From Chryseobacterium edaphi (GTDB lineage Bacteria; Bacteroidota; Bacteroidia; Flavobacteriales; Weeksellaceae), in contig NZ_JAOTEM010000002.1 in NCBI RefSeq assembly GCF_025628985.1, forward strand, positions 682,001-746,000: a stretch of DNA of 64,000 nt, in the 5' to 3' direction. Below are positions 52,725 through 61,637 of this stretch, piece after piece (position 1 is the first letter of the stretch; every line of letters starts with the position of its first letter). Under the pieces are notes generated by a model. That model saw only the letters and a program-made list of their open reading frames with translations, ran no database searches and was not told the DNA's origin. The position numbers and the translations under genes are program-made.

Positions 52725-55610
52725 ATGAACGTTAAATTAAGTGTATTAAGTGCTGGTGTTTTGTTCTTTATTGGTGGGCAAAGCTTACTCGCGCAAGAAA
52801 CTGCAACCAAGAAAGATACTTTAGAAACAAAAATCGATGAAGTAGTTATTTTAGGTTATAGTAAAACTTCGTCAAAACCTAAGGACAATACTGCTACAGT
52901 AACAATCTCAGGAGAAAGGTTAGAAAATAGACCAAATTCTTCATTTTTAAGTTCGTTACAAGGAGAAGTAGCCGGTTTAAGTGTTAGTACAACTTCCGGT
53001 TCCCCAGGATCCGCAAAAATTGATTTAATTATTAGAGGGGTGTCTTCTATTAATTCTCAATCAGATCCTTTGTTTGTAATTGATGGTATGATTTCCAATG
53101 CTGTTCAATATCGAAATATAAATCCAAGTGATATTGAAAGCATGTCGTTTCTAAAAGATGCAGGTGCTACATCAATTTATGGAAATAGAGGAGCTAATGG
53201 TGTTGTTATTATTAAAACAAAGTCAGCAAAATTCGGTAATAGATTTGGTGTTACCTATAATGGAACAATTGGAATTAGCACATTGCCACAAACGAAGTAT
53301 GATCTGTCAAATTCTCAACAATTGTTGACAATTCAAAGAGCTGCTGGACAAGGGCAGGGTGTTGGCATGACTGATGCTCAAATTGCTGGATATAGCACAA
53401 ATACAGATTGGAAAAAAGTGCTTTTCAGACAAGGACTTACACAAAACCATGATGTTGCAATGGCTTTTGGAGGTGAAAATATTGCAAATTATACTTCTTT
53501 CGGTTATATGAATCAAGAAGGTGTTGTACCTACAACTGATTTTCAAAGATTTACTTTAAGAAATAACTTCAATGGTAAATCTAAAAATCAGAAATTCACG
53601 TTTGGTGCAAATGTTGGTGTTGCTTTTTCTAAAAGACATCAGTTAGATCAAGAAACTTCTACAACTATTGATGCTAATGTTGTTCAAAACCCTTTATTAG
53701 TAGGTATTACTGCATTGCCAACATTGGCTTCAGGTCAGTTTAGCAGCGGACAAGCTTTATTTAATTCAATCGGATCAGACTTTGGAAATGGTAAAAATGT
53801 TTATGTTTTAGAAGATGTTTTAAAAGGAACTTTGCCAAATGAACTTACTGAAACAAGTATTTTGACGAATTTTAATGCATCATACAAACTAACTGATGAG
53901 TTGACAATCTCTAACCGTTCTGGTGTTGATTATAAATATGGAACTAGAACCTTTGCAAGAACTCCTCAATCATATTTAGCAATAGTTGTTGCATCAACTT
54001 CCGCTACGGCTGCTGTGCCTAATCCATTCGGTGGATCAGAGAGTATGACTAAAACTAATGAGTTTAACTTTAACTCAGTAACGAGTATGAATTTTCATAA
54101 AATCTTTAATGAAGATCATACATTAGATGCAGGTGTTTATTTTGACTATGTTAAAACTCATTATTCTGCAACTGGGCAAACTCAGAATGGTTTAAACCCA
54201 TTAAATTATGTTTTCGGTGCTGGAACTGGATATGTTCCATTTGATGTTAATAATCCTACATTTTATAGACCTACTATTAGTGCGTCTAAAGTTACCGCAG
54301 GAACGTTGGCTTACTTTGGTTCATTAGATTATGATTATAAAGGAAAATATGGTGTTGGCGGAGTAGTAAGAAGAGATGCTTCTTACAGATTCGTTGGAGA
54401 TTACAAATGGGCTACTTTTTGGTCAGTATCTGGTAGATGGAATGTCGATCAAGAAAACTTTATGGAAGGTTCAGGATTTGATATGTTAAAATTAAGAGGT
54501 TCATATGGTACTCAGGGTAACCAAATGATTGTTGCTGCTGCTTACGGAACAAATCCATTATTAGTAGGAACAAACTTAGTAAGAAACACAAATACCGTTG
54601 GTTTAGGATATAATAATATAAACGGAGCATATTACACGAGCGTTATTGGTAATCCTACAGCGCAATGGGAGGAAATTTCTCAGTTTAATGTTGGTCTAGA
54701 TTTTAAAACTTTAAAAGGGAGATTAGAAGGTACTTTTGATTATTATAAGAAGAAAACAGATAAGCTGTATAATGATATCAATTTGTCTGCAATCACCAGC
54801 TTATATGGTATCAATGGTAATAATGGATCTATGCAAAATGAAGGGGTTGAAGGAATGCTAAGATATACTCTTCTTAAAAATGAAAATGCTAGATTTACGG
54901 TATTTGCAAATGCTGCTTATAATAAGAGCAAAATCTTAAGCCTTGTAAAAGGTGATGAAACTGGAACAATTAGAAATGTTGTTGGTGGACAACTTGCCGA
55001 ATGGACTTTAGTAAGATATGCTGGAGTAAATGCTAGTAATGGTAATTTATTATTCTTGGATAAAGATGGTAATTTAACTGAAGATCCAAATCCAAATACA
55101 GATGCTGTTGCTACTGGTAAAAACTACTTACCTAAATGGACTGGAGGTTTTGGTTTTAATTCTGAATATAAAGGTTTCTTTTTAGATGTGAATTTTACTT
55201 TCCAACAAGGCGCTTGGAGATATGATAACCAAATGGATTATGTGTATGATGCCACAACTGTAGGAGGATATAATGTTTCTTCTGATTTGTTAAATGCATG
55301 GACCCCAACAAATACAAATACAAATATCCCTTCATTATCTGCTGCGAATGCTGCGTTGTCAGGAAGTTCAGATAGATTTTTAAGAGATGCGTCTTTTATT
55401 AGACTTAAAAATGTTGTGTTAGGTTACTCTCTTCCTAAATCTGTTCTTGAAAATACAGGGATCAAGGGAGCGAAACTTTTTATACAAGGAGAAAACTTAC
55501 TAACTTGGACAAAATGGAAAGGATATGATCCTGAGCCAGTATTTACTGTTTCAACATCTGTATATCCTAATGTAAGAACAATTTCAGTAGGAGCAAGCGT
55601 CGATTTTTAA
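52725..55610 (+). CDS. SusC/RagA-family TonB-linked outer membrane transporter
   Basis: This beta-barrel protein of about 961 residues imports a ligand captured with the SusD partner, driven by TonB. After the signal peptide ending SLLAQ the sequence goes almost at once to the TonB-box-like IDEVVILGYS, then the plug (SLQGEVAGLSV, IDLIIRGVSSIN, DPLFVIDGM, MSFLKDAGATSIYG, RGANGVVIIKTK) and the barrel. The usual N-terminal carboxypeptidase-regulatory-like domain of about 75 residues is absent. The ATG at 52725 is used, ten codons after a TTG at 52695. Confidence 0.95.
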   Translation: MNVKLSVLSAGVLFFIGGQSLLAQETATKKDTLETKIDEVVILGYSKTSSKPKDNTATVTISGERLENRPNSSFLSSLQGEVAGLSVSTTSGSPGSAKIDLIIRGVSSINSQSDPLFVIDGMISNAVQYRNINPSDIESMSFLKDAGATSIYGNRGANGVVIIKTKSAKFGNRFGVTYNGTIGISTLPQTKYDLSNSQQLLTIQRAAGQGQGVGMTDAQIAGYSTNTDWKKVLFRQGLTQNHDVAMAFGGENIANYTSFGYMNQEGVVPTTDFQRFTLRNNFNGKSKNQKFTFGANVGVAFSKRHQLDQETSTTIDANVVQNPLLVGITALPTLASGQFSSGQALFNSIGSDFGNGKNVYVLEDVLKGTLPNELTETSILTNFNASYKLTDELTISNRSGVDYKYGTRTFARTPQSYLAIVVASTSATAAVPNPFGGSESMTKTNEFNFNSVTSMNFHKIFNEDHTLDAGVYFDYVKTHYSATGQTQNGLNPLNYVFGAGTGYVPFDVNNPTFYRPTISASKVTAGTLAYFGSLDYDYKGKYGVGGVVRRDASYRFVGDYKWATFWSVSGRWNVDQENFMEGSGFDMLKLRGSYGTQGNQMIVAAAYGTNPLLVGTNLVRNTNTVGLGYNNINGAYYTSVIGNPTAQWEEISQFNVGLDFKTLKGRLEGTFDYYKKKTDKLYNDINLSAITSLYGINGNNGSMQNEGVEGMLRYTLLKNENARFTVFANAAYNKSKILSLVKGDETGTIRNVVGGQLAEWTLVRYAGVNASNGNLLFLDKDGNLTEDPNPNTDAVATGKNYLPKWTGGFGFNSEYKGFFLDVNFTFQQGAWRYDNQMDYVYDATTVGGYNVSSDLLNAWTPTNTNTNIPSLSAANAALSGSSDRFLRDASFIRLKNVVLGYSLPKSVLENTGIKGAKLFIQGENLLTWTKWKGYDPEPVFTVSTSVYPNVRTISVGASVDF

Positions 55611-55627
55611 TAATAAATATAAAAGAA

Positions 55628-57154
55628 ATGAGAAAATATATAAATAAAATTTTAATTATAGCATTTACTGCCGCTTTAACAGTATCATGTTCTGATGCGT
55701 ATGATATTGTTCAAGATGGTGAGCTATCTGATGAAGCCGTATTTCGTTCTACTTCAGATTTAGAAAAATATTTAGCTGGATCTGTATATACTAGTATTGA
55801 TACATCTAATGAAATTAAATTTACTTCAGTCTTTACTGACGAGGTGAGATTAGGTCCTTCAAATACTGGTCAAGATGTTGGCTTGCATAGGTTTATCCTT
55901 AATTCAAATGATGGATATTCTTCAGGGATTTGGCTAGGTTATTATACTACAATTAATAGAGTGAATAGGCTTTTGGAAGCAGCTGCTAAAATTGTTCCTA
56001 CTGCTGGTGAGCAGGCTGGTTATAATAATATACTTGCCGAAGCTAGAGCGGTGAGAGCACTTGCATATATATCTTTACAATCATATTATTCAACAAATAT
56101 GAAAGATAATAATGCTTTAGGTGTTATTTTATCAGATTCTGTTCCAGGAATCAACGATCAATTACCTAGAAGTACCAATGGCGCAATTTGGTCATTTGTT
56201 GAGGCAGATCTTCAGTTTGCATTTGACAATATCAATGCAGCCTATCAGACAACTAACGGTCATGCATCTCCGTTTTTTGTATCAAAAACTATGGTTAATG
56301 CACTGAGAGCAAGAATGTATACTTACAGAGGAAATTATACTTTGGCTAAGCAATACGCATTAGATGTTGTAAATAATTCTGGTTTAACACTTACATTGTC
56401 TACTCCAAATGCTCCAGGAACTGTTGGTAGTACTACTTGGAATAATGTATTTTATAGTGAAACAGCTAACCCAAACCCATACAGAAAAATTTGGAATGAT
56501 ACAGCTCCTGGAGAGAGTATTTTTACTTTGGCTAGATTAGTAGGTGGGACAGGTGGAAATATAGCAGCCCTATATACAACTAATACAACAAACATTACTG
56601 GATCACCTTTATTTGCTTTTGGTTTAAATTTATTTGCAAACCTAACTTCAAATACAAATGATATTAGAAGATATGCATTTATTGATCCTACTTCTACGCC
56701 TGCAAATAATATTTACGTGATTGACAAATATCCTGGAAAGGGTAACCAACCACTTAAAAATAATATTAAGGTAATCAGACTTTCAGAAATATACTTAATT
56801 TTAGCAGAGTGTGAAGCGCAAACCAGTCTTACCGCAGCTGCTAATTATGTTAAAGCTGTAAGAGATGCGAGAAAATATAGTGGATCTGCTGCTGTGCCAG
56901 TTTATGCAAGCAAACAAGAAGCTTTAAGAGATATTTTGAAAGAAAGAAGGGTAGAACTTTGCTTTGAAGGTCATCGTTATGTTGATCTTAGAAGATTAGG
57001 AGCTGAAGCAGCTGTAAGTATTGATAGAAATGCTGCAGATGATATTATTACTGCTCCTCTTACGCTTTCTATTTCTGATAATAGATTTACATTACCAATT
57101 CCAGCGGCTGAAATCAATGGAAATCCAACTATTCAGCAAAATCCTGGTTACTAA
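55628..57154 (+). CDS. SusD/RagB-family outer membrane lipoprotein
   Basis: This 508-residue surface lipoprotein has a lipobox Cys (ALTVSCSDAYD). The N-terminal SusD-like helical TPR part includes YNNILAEARAVRALAYISLQ, and the C-terminal RagB region has VIRLSEIYLILAECEAQT and LKERRVELCFEGHRYVDLRRLG. It forms the lid of the SusC transporter, whose gene ends 17 bp upstream. The ligand is unknown, and no glycoside hydrolase or polysaccharide lyase is nearby, so it may be a peptide or another nutrient. Confidence 0.95.
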   Translation: MRKYINKILIIAFTAALTVSCSDAYDIVQDGELSDEAVFRSTSDLEKYLAGSVYTSIDTSNEIKFTSVFTDEVRLGPSNTGQDVGLHRFILNSNDGYSSGIWLGYYTTINRVNRLLEAAAKIVPTAGEQAGYNNILAEARAVRALAYISLQSYYSTNMKDNNALGVILSDSVPGINDQLPRSTNGAIWSFVEADLQFAFDNINAAYQTTNGHASPFFVSKTMVNALRARMYTYRGNYTLAKQYALDVVNNSGLTLTLSTPNAPGTVGSTTWNNVFYSETANPNPYRKIWNDTAPGESIFTLARLVGGTGGNIAALYTTNTTNITGSPLFAFGLNLFANLTSNTNDIRRYAFIDPTSTPANNIYVIDKYPGKGNQPLKNNIKVIRLSEIYLILAECEAQTSLTAAANYVKAVRDARKYSGSAAVPVYASKQEALRDILKERRVELCFEGHRYVDLRRLGAEAAVSIDRNAADDIITAPLTLSISDNRFTLPIPAAEINGNPTIQQNPGY

Positions 57155-57177
57155 TTATAACATTTAATTATTTAGTT

Positions 57178-57987
57178 ATGAAAAAAATTTTAAGTCTAGT
57201 TACATTAGTATCATTACTATTTGTTTTTAATTCTTGCAAAGATGAGGAAGAAATTTATTATGAGGGAGATTCTTTAGTAAACTTTGATAAGACTGCTCAA
57301 ATAGCAAATGTTATCTTAAATAATAACAATGCAGATTACTTAGTTACTTATGGTGTTACGAAAGCTTCACAATCAGACAATACAGTAGAAATAGTCTTTG
57401 ACGCTGCAAATTCAACAGCTGTTTTAGGCACAGATTTTACTATCGTAGAAGGTACAGATGTTTTAAAAAGCGGTTCTGCTGTTGGAGATTTTAAAATTAA
57501 TGTTAAAGAAAGTGCAGCCAAATTAGGAAAAAAAGCAGTTTTCACTTTGAAATCAAACACATTAGGTACGGCACCATTTAATAAAAAAGTGGAAGTTGCG
57601 TTCACACTGGTATGCCCTGCAGCAACTTTCCCGGGAGTGTTTTCAGTAAAAAATGTATTATTTGGTACCTATGATGTTGAAATTGTCGCAGGAACTGTAG
57701 CAAATACATTTATCCTTAAAGATTATATCGAAACAGGATTTGATATTACTGTAAACTTTAATCCTTTGACTGGTGAAGTAAGTCTTCCTGTTACACAACA
57801 ATCAACAGGTTATGTAAATGGAGCCAATGGTGTAATTTTTATTAAACCAGCTATAGATGGTTCAAGAGGAACTGTAGATTTTTGCAATAAAATAATGAAT
57901 TTAAGATTATCTTATGGTACACCAGGAGGTGCAACTTACACTTCTGGTGGGGCTACATCTTATGCAGATGTTTTCACAGGATACTAA
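57178..57987 (+). CDS. Lipoprotein of the SusC/D operon (SusE-like position)
   Basis: This 269-residue product begins with a lipoprotein signal (SLLFVFNSCKDEEE). The region from about residue 30 to 145 is beta-rich, with a pattern like VEIVFDAANSTAVLGTDFTIVEG that resembles Calx-beta or DUF1735-type domains. The C-terminal half ends with Gly/Thr-rich strands. It is probably the third, surface-exposed component that binds the SusC/D ligand. It lies 23 bp after susD and before a strong terminator. Confidence 0.82.
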   Translation: MKKILSLVTLVSLLFVFNSCKDEEEIYYEGDSLVNFDKTAQIANVILNNNNADYLVTYGVTKASQSDNTVEIVFDAANSTAVLGTDFTIVEGTDVLKSGSAVGDFKINVKESAAKLGKKAVFTLKSNTLGTAPFNKKVEVAFTLVCPAATFPGVFSVKNVLFGTYDVEIVAGTVANTFILKDYIETGFDITVNFNPLTGEVSLPVTQQSTGYVNGANGVIFIKPAIDGSRGTVDFCNKIMNLRLSYGTPGGATYTSGGATSYADVFTGY

Positions 57988-58006
57988 TTTTTATTAAAAA
58001 ATACTC

Positions 58007-58038
58007 AAAGCCACCTTATTTTAAGGTGGCTTTTTTTT
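58007..58038 (+). terminator. Terminator of the SusC/D operon
   Basis: The 12-bp stem AAAGCCACCTTA / TAAGGTGGCTTT with a 3-base loop is followed by eight T in all. It directly abuts the next promoter. Confidence 0.9.
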
Positions 58039-58040
58039 AT

Positions 58041-58048
58041 TACTTTTG
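58041..58048 (+). promoter_or_regulatory. -7 element TACTTTTG for the porin gene
   Basis: This perfect TAnnTTTG match lies 3 bases after the terminator T run. Its last base is the first base of a 14-bp palindrome, so the predicted transcription start is inside the palindrome. Confidence 0.55.
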
Positions 58049-58061
58049 CGTAATATTACGC
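58048..58061. promoter_or_regulatory. Perfect 14-bp palindrome at the porin transcription start (candidate operator)
   Basis: GCGTAATATTACGC is its own reverse complement. It covers the predicted +1 and ends 3 bases before the ATG, a position from which a bound dimer would block transcription or translation start. Confidence 0.45.
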
Positions 58062-58064
58062 TTA

Positions 58065-60002
58065 ATGAAATACTTACTTGTCTTCATATTTTTCTTTTGC
58101 TCGTTTTTTCAAGCTCAAGTCATCGTCAACAAAACAGATTCCAACCGATTGGATAAAAAGTTGTCAGATACTTTGGTAATTGACTCCGGTAAGAAAGACT
58201 CTTTAAAAATATTCAAACCAACCATTCAGGATTATCAATATCAGACGCAATTTTCTGAGAAGAAAGTTTTTGATACGGTGATGACATTTGATAAAACAAA
58301 TGTTTTTTCACAATATAATAATAGGGATAATTTTGGTAGGGTTCAATTTGCTAATATTGGTGCAGGATTCAATCCCTTATCTTATGAAGTGAATGCTGAG
58401 GGAAATTTATCACTTTTGCCGGCAAATAAATCCTATGGTATTTTAGGTGTCAATGATATTAAATATTACGACGTCAAAACTCCTACCGCAACTTTTATTT
58501 ATCATACCGCAATGCGAAATGGCGCTGCGCTATCATCCACTTATACTCAAAACATCGGTAAAAGATTCAATTTTGCTGTAGAATATATGGGATTGCGCTC
58601 GCAAGGTTTTTACAGAAATTCTTTAGCAGCCAATAACAATACTTTATTTTCCGGTCATTACATTTCAAAAAGTGGAAACTACGAACTATTTGCTCACTAT
58701 TTACATCAAAATGTTAATAATGAAGAAAATGGCGGAATCTCAGATGATGCGCTTTTTCAATCTGGCAACAGTGAAAGTAACAAAGAAAATGCTCAGGTTA
58801 ATTTAACTGGGTCAAGTTCTCAATTTTCCTACAGACGTTATTATTTAAGTCATCAGTTTACTCCTTTCGATTCGGAAAAATTTCCTTTTAGGATAAGACA
58901 TACTTTGTCAAATCAAGGAAATAAATATTATTATTTCCAAGATGGGTTAGAAAATTACTGGTATGATACAGCTTCCGAAATTGTAAACGGATTTTCGCCT
59001 TCAACAAAAAAATATTCCAATAATTTCAGCAATACAGTTAGTTTGGTTTTAGATAATGAAAAATTTAAGCTAGACGCAGGTGTACGATATCAAATGTTGA
59101 AATTTGGTTTAAATGAAATTGATTTGCCACTTGTTGACGTTCCAGCCGAGTTAAAAGAAAACAGATTGGGAGCAGTAGGAAATTTGCAGGTAAAATTATT
59201 TGATAAATTTCAGTTAAATTCATTTTTAGAATTTTCAAATGGAAGTCAATTTGGCAATTATGTGAAAACAACAAACAACATCAAGTTTGAGCCGATCAAA
59301 GATTATTTTGTCAATGCAAAGGTTAATTTCCAAAGTGTTTACCCGTCGTTTAATTATCTTGCCAATTCTTCTGTTTATAGAAGTTTTAATTATTATCTTC
59401 AGGATGCGAAAAATCAGACAGTAACAGAAATTGGTGGTAATATTAATCTGAAATGGTTCAAATCTGAATTGTTTGCCAATTATTTCAGGATAGATAATTA
59501 TACCTATTTCGATTCATCAGCAATGCCTCGTCAAAGTGACAATTCATTAAACATCTCTCAAATCGGAGGCGATGCAACTTTCAGCTATAGAAAATTTCAC
59601 TTAAATACAAGAGTTCAGTTTCAGAGCGCCTTAACGAATAAAGAACTTTTACCAATGCCATCGTTCATCGGAAGAGCAAATTTCTTCTTCCAATCGAAAG
59701 CATTTAAAAACGCTGCGGAAATTCAGGCAGGGATCAAAGTGTATTATTTCTCAAAATTTGCTTCAAGAGAATATTTCCCAATTCTTAACGAATATATTCT
59801 ACCAACAGCAGATTCCTTCTCTATCGGAGGGCAGCCTATCGCAGATCTTTATGTTAACATGAAAGTAAAAAAAATGTTCTTTTATATTGAAGGACAACAA
59901 ATCGGAACTTTTCTTTCATATAACAAAGCCTACGCATTTCCTCATTATCCGGTCTATGATTTCAGGCTGAATATCGGAATTGTATGGTATTTGTTCAACT
60001 AA
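58065..60002 (+). CDS. Putative outer membrane porin (Porin_10-like)
   Basis: This protein of about 645 residues has a signal peptide (MKYLLVFIFFFCSFFQAQ) and then a mature part dominated by alternating hydrophobic/aromatic beta strands and ends in an aromatic residue pattern (FRLNIGIVWYLFN), as outer membrane barrels do. The N-terminal FGRVQFANIGAGFNPLSY region resembles the Bacteroidota putative porin family (PF14121). I chose the ATG at 58065. The upstream in-frame start at 58026 lies in the terminator stem. Confidence 0.85.
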   Translation: MKYLLVFIFFFCSFFQAQVIVNKTDSNRLDKKLSDTLVIDSGKKDSLKIFKPTIQDYQYQTQFSEKKVFDTVMTFDKTNVFSQYNNRDNFGRVQFANIGAGFNPLSYEVNAEGNLSLLPANKSYGILGVNDIKYYDVKTPTATFIYHTAMRNGAALSSTYTQNIGKRFNFAVEYMGLRSQGFYRNSLAANNNTLFSGHYISKSGNYELFAHYLHQNVNNEENGGISDDALFQSGNSESNKENAQVNLTGSSSQFSYRRYYLSHQFTPFDSEKFPFRIRHTLSNQGNKYYYFQDGLENYWYDTASEIVNGFSPSTKKYSNNFSNTVSLVLDNEKFKLDAGVRYQMLKFGLNEIDLPLVDVPAELKENRLGAVGNLQVKLFDKFQLNSFLEFSNGSQFGNYVKTTNNIKFEPIKDYFVNAKVNFQSVYPSFNYLANSSVYRSFNYYLQDAKNQTVTEIGGNINLKWFKSELFANYFRIDNYTYFDSSAMPRQSDNSLNISQIGGDATFSYRKFHLNTRVQFQSALTNKELLPMPSFIGRANFFFQSKAFKNAAEIQAGIKVYYFSKFASREYFPILNEYILPTADSFSIGGQPIADLYVNMKVKKMFFYIEGQQIGTFLSYNKAYAFPHYPVYDFRLNIGIVWYLFN

Positions 60003-60013
60003 ATTCAATCCAA

Positions 60014-61600
60014 TTGAAAACAGTCAATAAAATAGCATTTAACGATATTGAGAGTATTCCTCAATTGGTTAAAGATTTTTTAAATCAAGAAATAGAAGGT
60101 TTTGAAAAACAAACTTTTTCATTTGATAATTTTGCTCAGCAGATCAATCAGAAACAAAACTTTTTTGACAATTCTCAAAGAGAAATCATTTATAAAGCAT
60201 TCTCAGATCAGCTTTCAGAATTAAAACTTTCGTCCAAACAGAGAGAAAACATCGAAAGTTTAAAATTTCACAATACGTTTACGATCACTACAGGACATCA
60301 GTTGAATCTTTTTTCAGGACCTGTTTTTTTTGTGTATAAGATTTTGCAGACCATAAAAACCTGTACTAATTTACAACAGAAATTTCCTGATTTCAGTTTT
60401 ATTCCGGTGTATTGGATGGCTTCTGAAGATCATGATTTTGCTGAAATTAATCATTTTAAAACCGAAAATAATTTTTACGAAATCAACGAGAAATCGGGTG
60501 GAGCTGTAGGTAGAATAAAAATCAACGATACCTTTTTTATTTCTGAATTTGAAAAGGAATTTAAAGATTCTATTTTCGGAACAGAATTGATTTTGATGCT
60601 TAAAGAAGCGTATAAAGTCGGAAATACTTTAACTGAAGCGATACAAATTTTGGTCAACAGATTATTTTCAGAATTCGGATTGCTGATTCTTGATGGCGAT
60701 TCCAAAGCATTAAAAAATCAGGTTAAAGATATTTTTAAAGATGAATTGCTCAATTTCAGCTTGCATAAAACATCGAAAGAAAAAGTAGATTTTCTGACAG
60801 GAAAATATGGTAAAGTTCAGGTAAATCCGAGAGAAATTAATTTGTTTTATCTTTCGGAAACTAGGGACAGAATCGATTTCGATGGTGAAAATTATTTTGT
60901 TGTAGATACAGATAAGAAATTTACGAAAGAAGAGATTTTAGTTGAATTAGAGAACTTTCCGGAAAGATTCAGTCCGAATGCTTTGATGCGACCGGTTTTT
61001 CAGGAGAAAGTTCTGCCCAATTTAGCATACATCGGTGGAAATGCAGAGATCATGTATTGGCTGGAATTAAAAGACTATTTTACAAAAGTCAATATTCCTT
61101 TTCCGATTTTGATTCCAAGAAATTCAATGCTTTTTATTAAAGAGAAAACTTTAGGTAAAATTGAAAAACTGGATTTAAAGATTGAAGATTTTTTTCAGAA
61201 TTTTACCAAAATTACCAACGCAAAAATTTTACAGAACAATTCTATCCTTGAAAGTCTTGACGAAAAGGAAAACAGCTTAATTCATAATTTTTCAGAATTG
61301 AAAAGTTTGGCAGAAACCACTGAAAAATCTTTTGGAAATTTGGTGAAAGCTGAAGAAGTCCGTCAGTTGAAATCTTTTGAAAGAATGAAAAAAAGATTGC
61401 TTCATGCAGAAAAAATTAAGCAAAACGAATTGCTTGAACGGCTAGAAATGTTATTTTTAAATGTTCATCCTGCAAAAACATGGCAGGAGAGAATTTTTAA
61501 TTTCTCTGTGTTTTTTGCAGATTATGGCTATTCGTGGCTCGAAAACTGTTTGGAGGAAATGGAAGTTGAACAATCAAAATTAATAATTGTTGCCATTTAA
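60014..61600 (+). CDS. bshC: Bacillithiol biosynthesis cysteine-adding enzyme BshC
   Basis: This 528-residue enzyme adds cysteine to glucosaminyl-malate in the last step of bacillithiol synthesis, a low-molecular-weight thiol of Bacillota and Bacteroidota. The motif TGHQLNLFSGPVFFVYK and YWMASEDHDFAEINHFK are typical, and the C-terminal coiled coil (about 380-480) is present. Starting at the TTG at 60014 gives MKTVNKIAFND, which fits the family. An ATG at 59984 is also in frame but overlaps the porin stop region. bshA and bshB are not in this window. Confidence 0.9.
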   Translation: MKTVNKIAFNDIESIPQLVKDFLNQEIEGFEKQTFSFDNFAQQINQKQNFFDNSQREIIYKAFSDQLSELKLSSKQRENIESLKFHNTFTITTGHQLNLFSGPVFFVYKILQTIKTCTNLQQKFPDFSFIPVYWMASEDHDFAEINHFKTENNFYEINEKSGGAVGRIKINDTFFISEFEKEFKDSIFGTELILMLKEAYKVGNTLTEAIQILVNRLFSEFGLLILDGDSKALKNQVKDIFKDELLNFSLHKTSKEKVDFLTGKYGKVQVNPREINLFYLSETRDRIDFDGENYFVVDTDKKFTKEEILVELENFPERFSPNALMRPVFQEKVLPNLAYIGGNAEIMYWLELKDYFTKVNIPFPILIPRNSMLFIKEKTLGKIEKLDLKIEDFFQNFTKITNAKILQNNSILESLDEKENSLIHNFSELKSLAETTEKSFGNLVKAEEVRQLKSFERMKKRLLHAEKIKQNELLERLEMLFLNVHPAKTWQERIFNFSVFFADYGYSWLENCLEEMEVEQSKLIIVAI

Positions 61601-61619
61601 TTTTAAAGAAGTATTTTTG
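61590..61619 (+). promoter_or_regulatory. Promoter of the LysM protein gene
   Basis: TTG at 61590-61592, a 19-base spacer and TATTTTTG at 61612-61619 give a good -33/-7 match, overlapping the end of bshC. Confidence 0.6.
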
Positions 61620-61637
61620 TACATTATAATATCGAAA

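Noticed and set aside
52725..57987. A polysaccharide utilisation locus
   Set aside because: No glycoside hydrolase, lyase, esterase or hybrid sensor is found in the flanks, so SusC/D alone is not enough.
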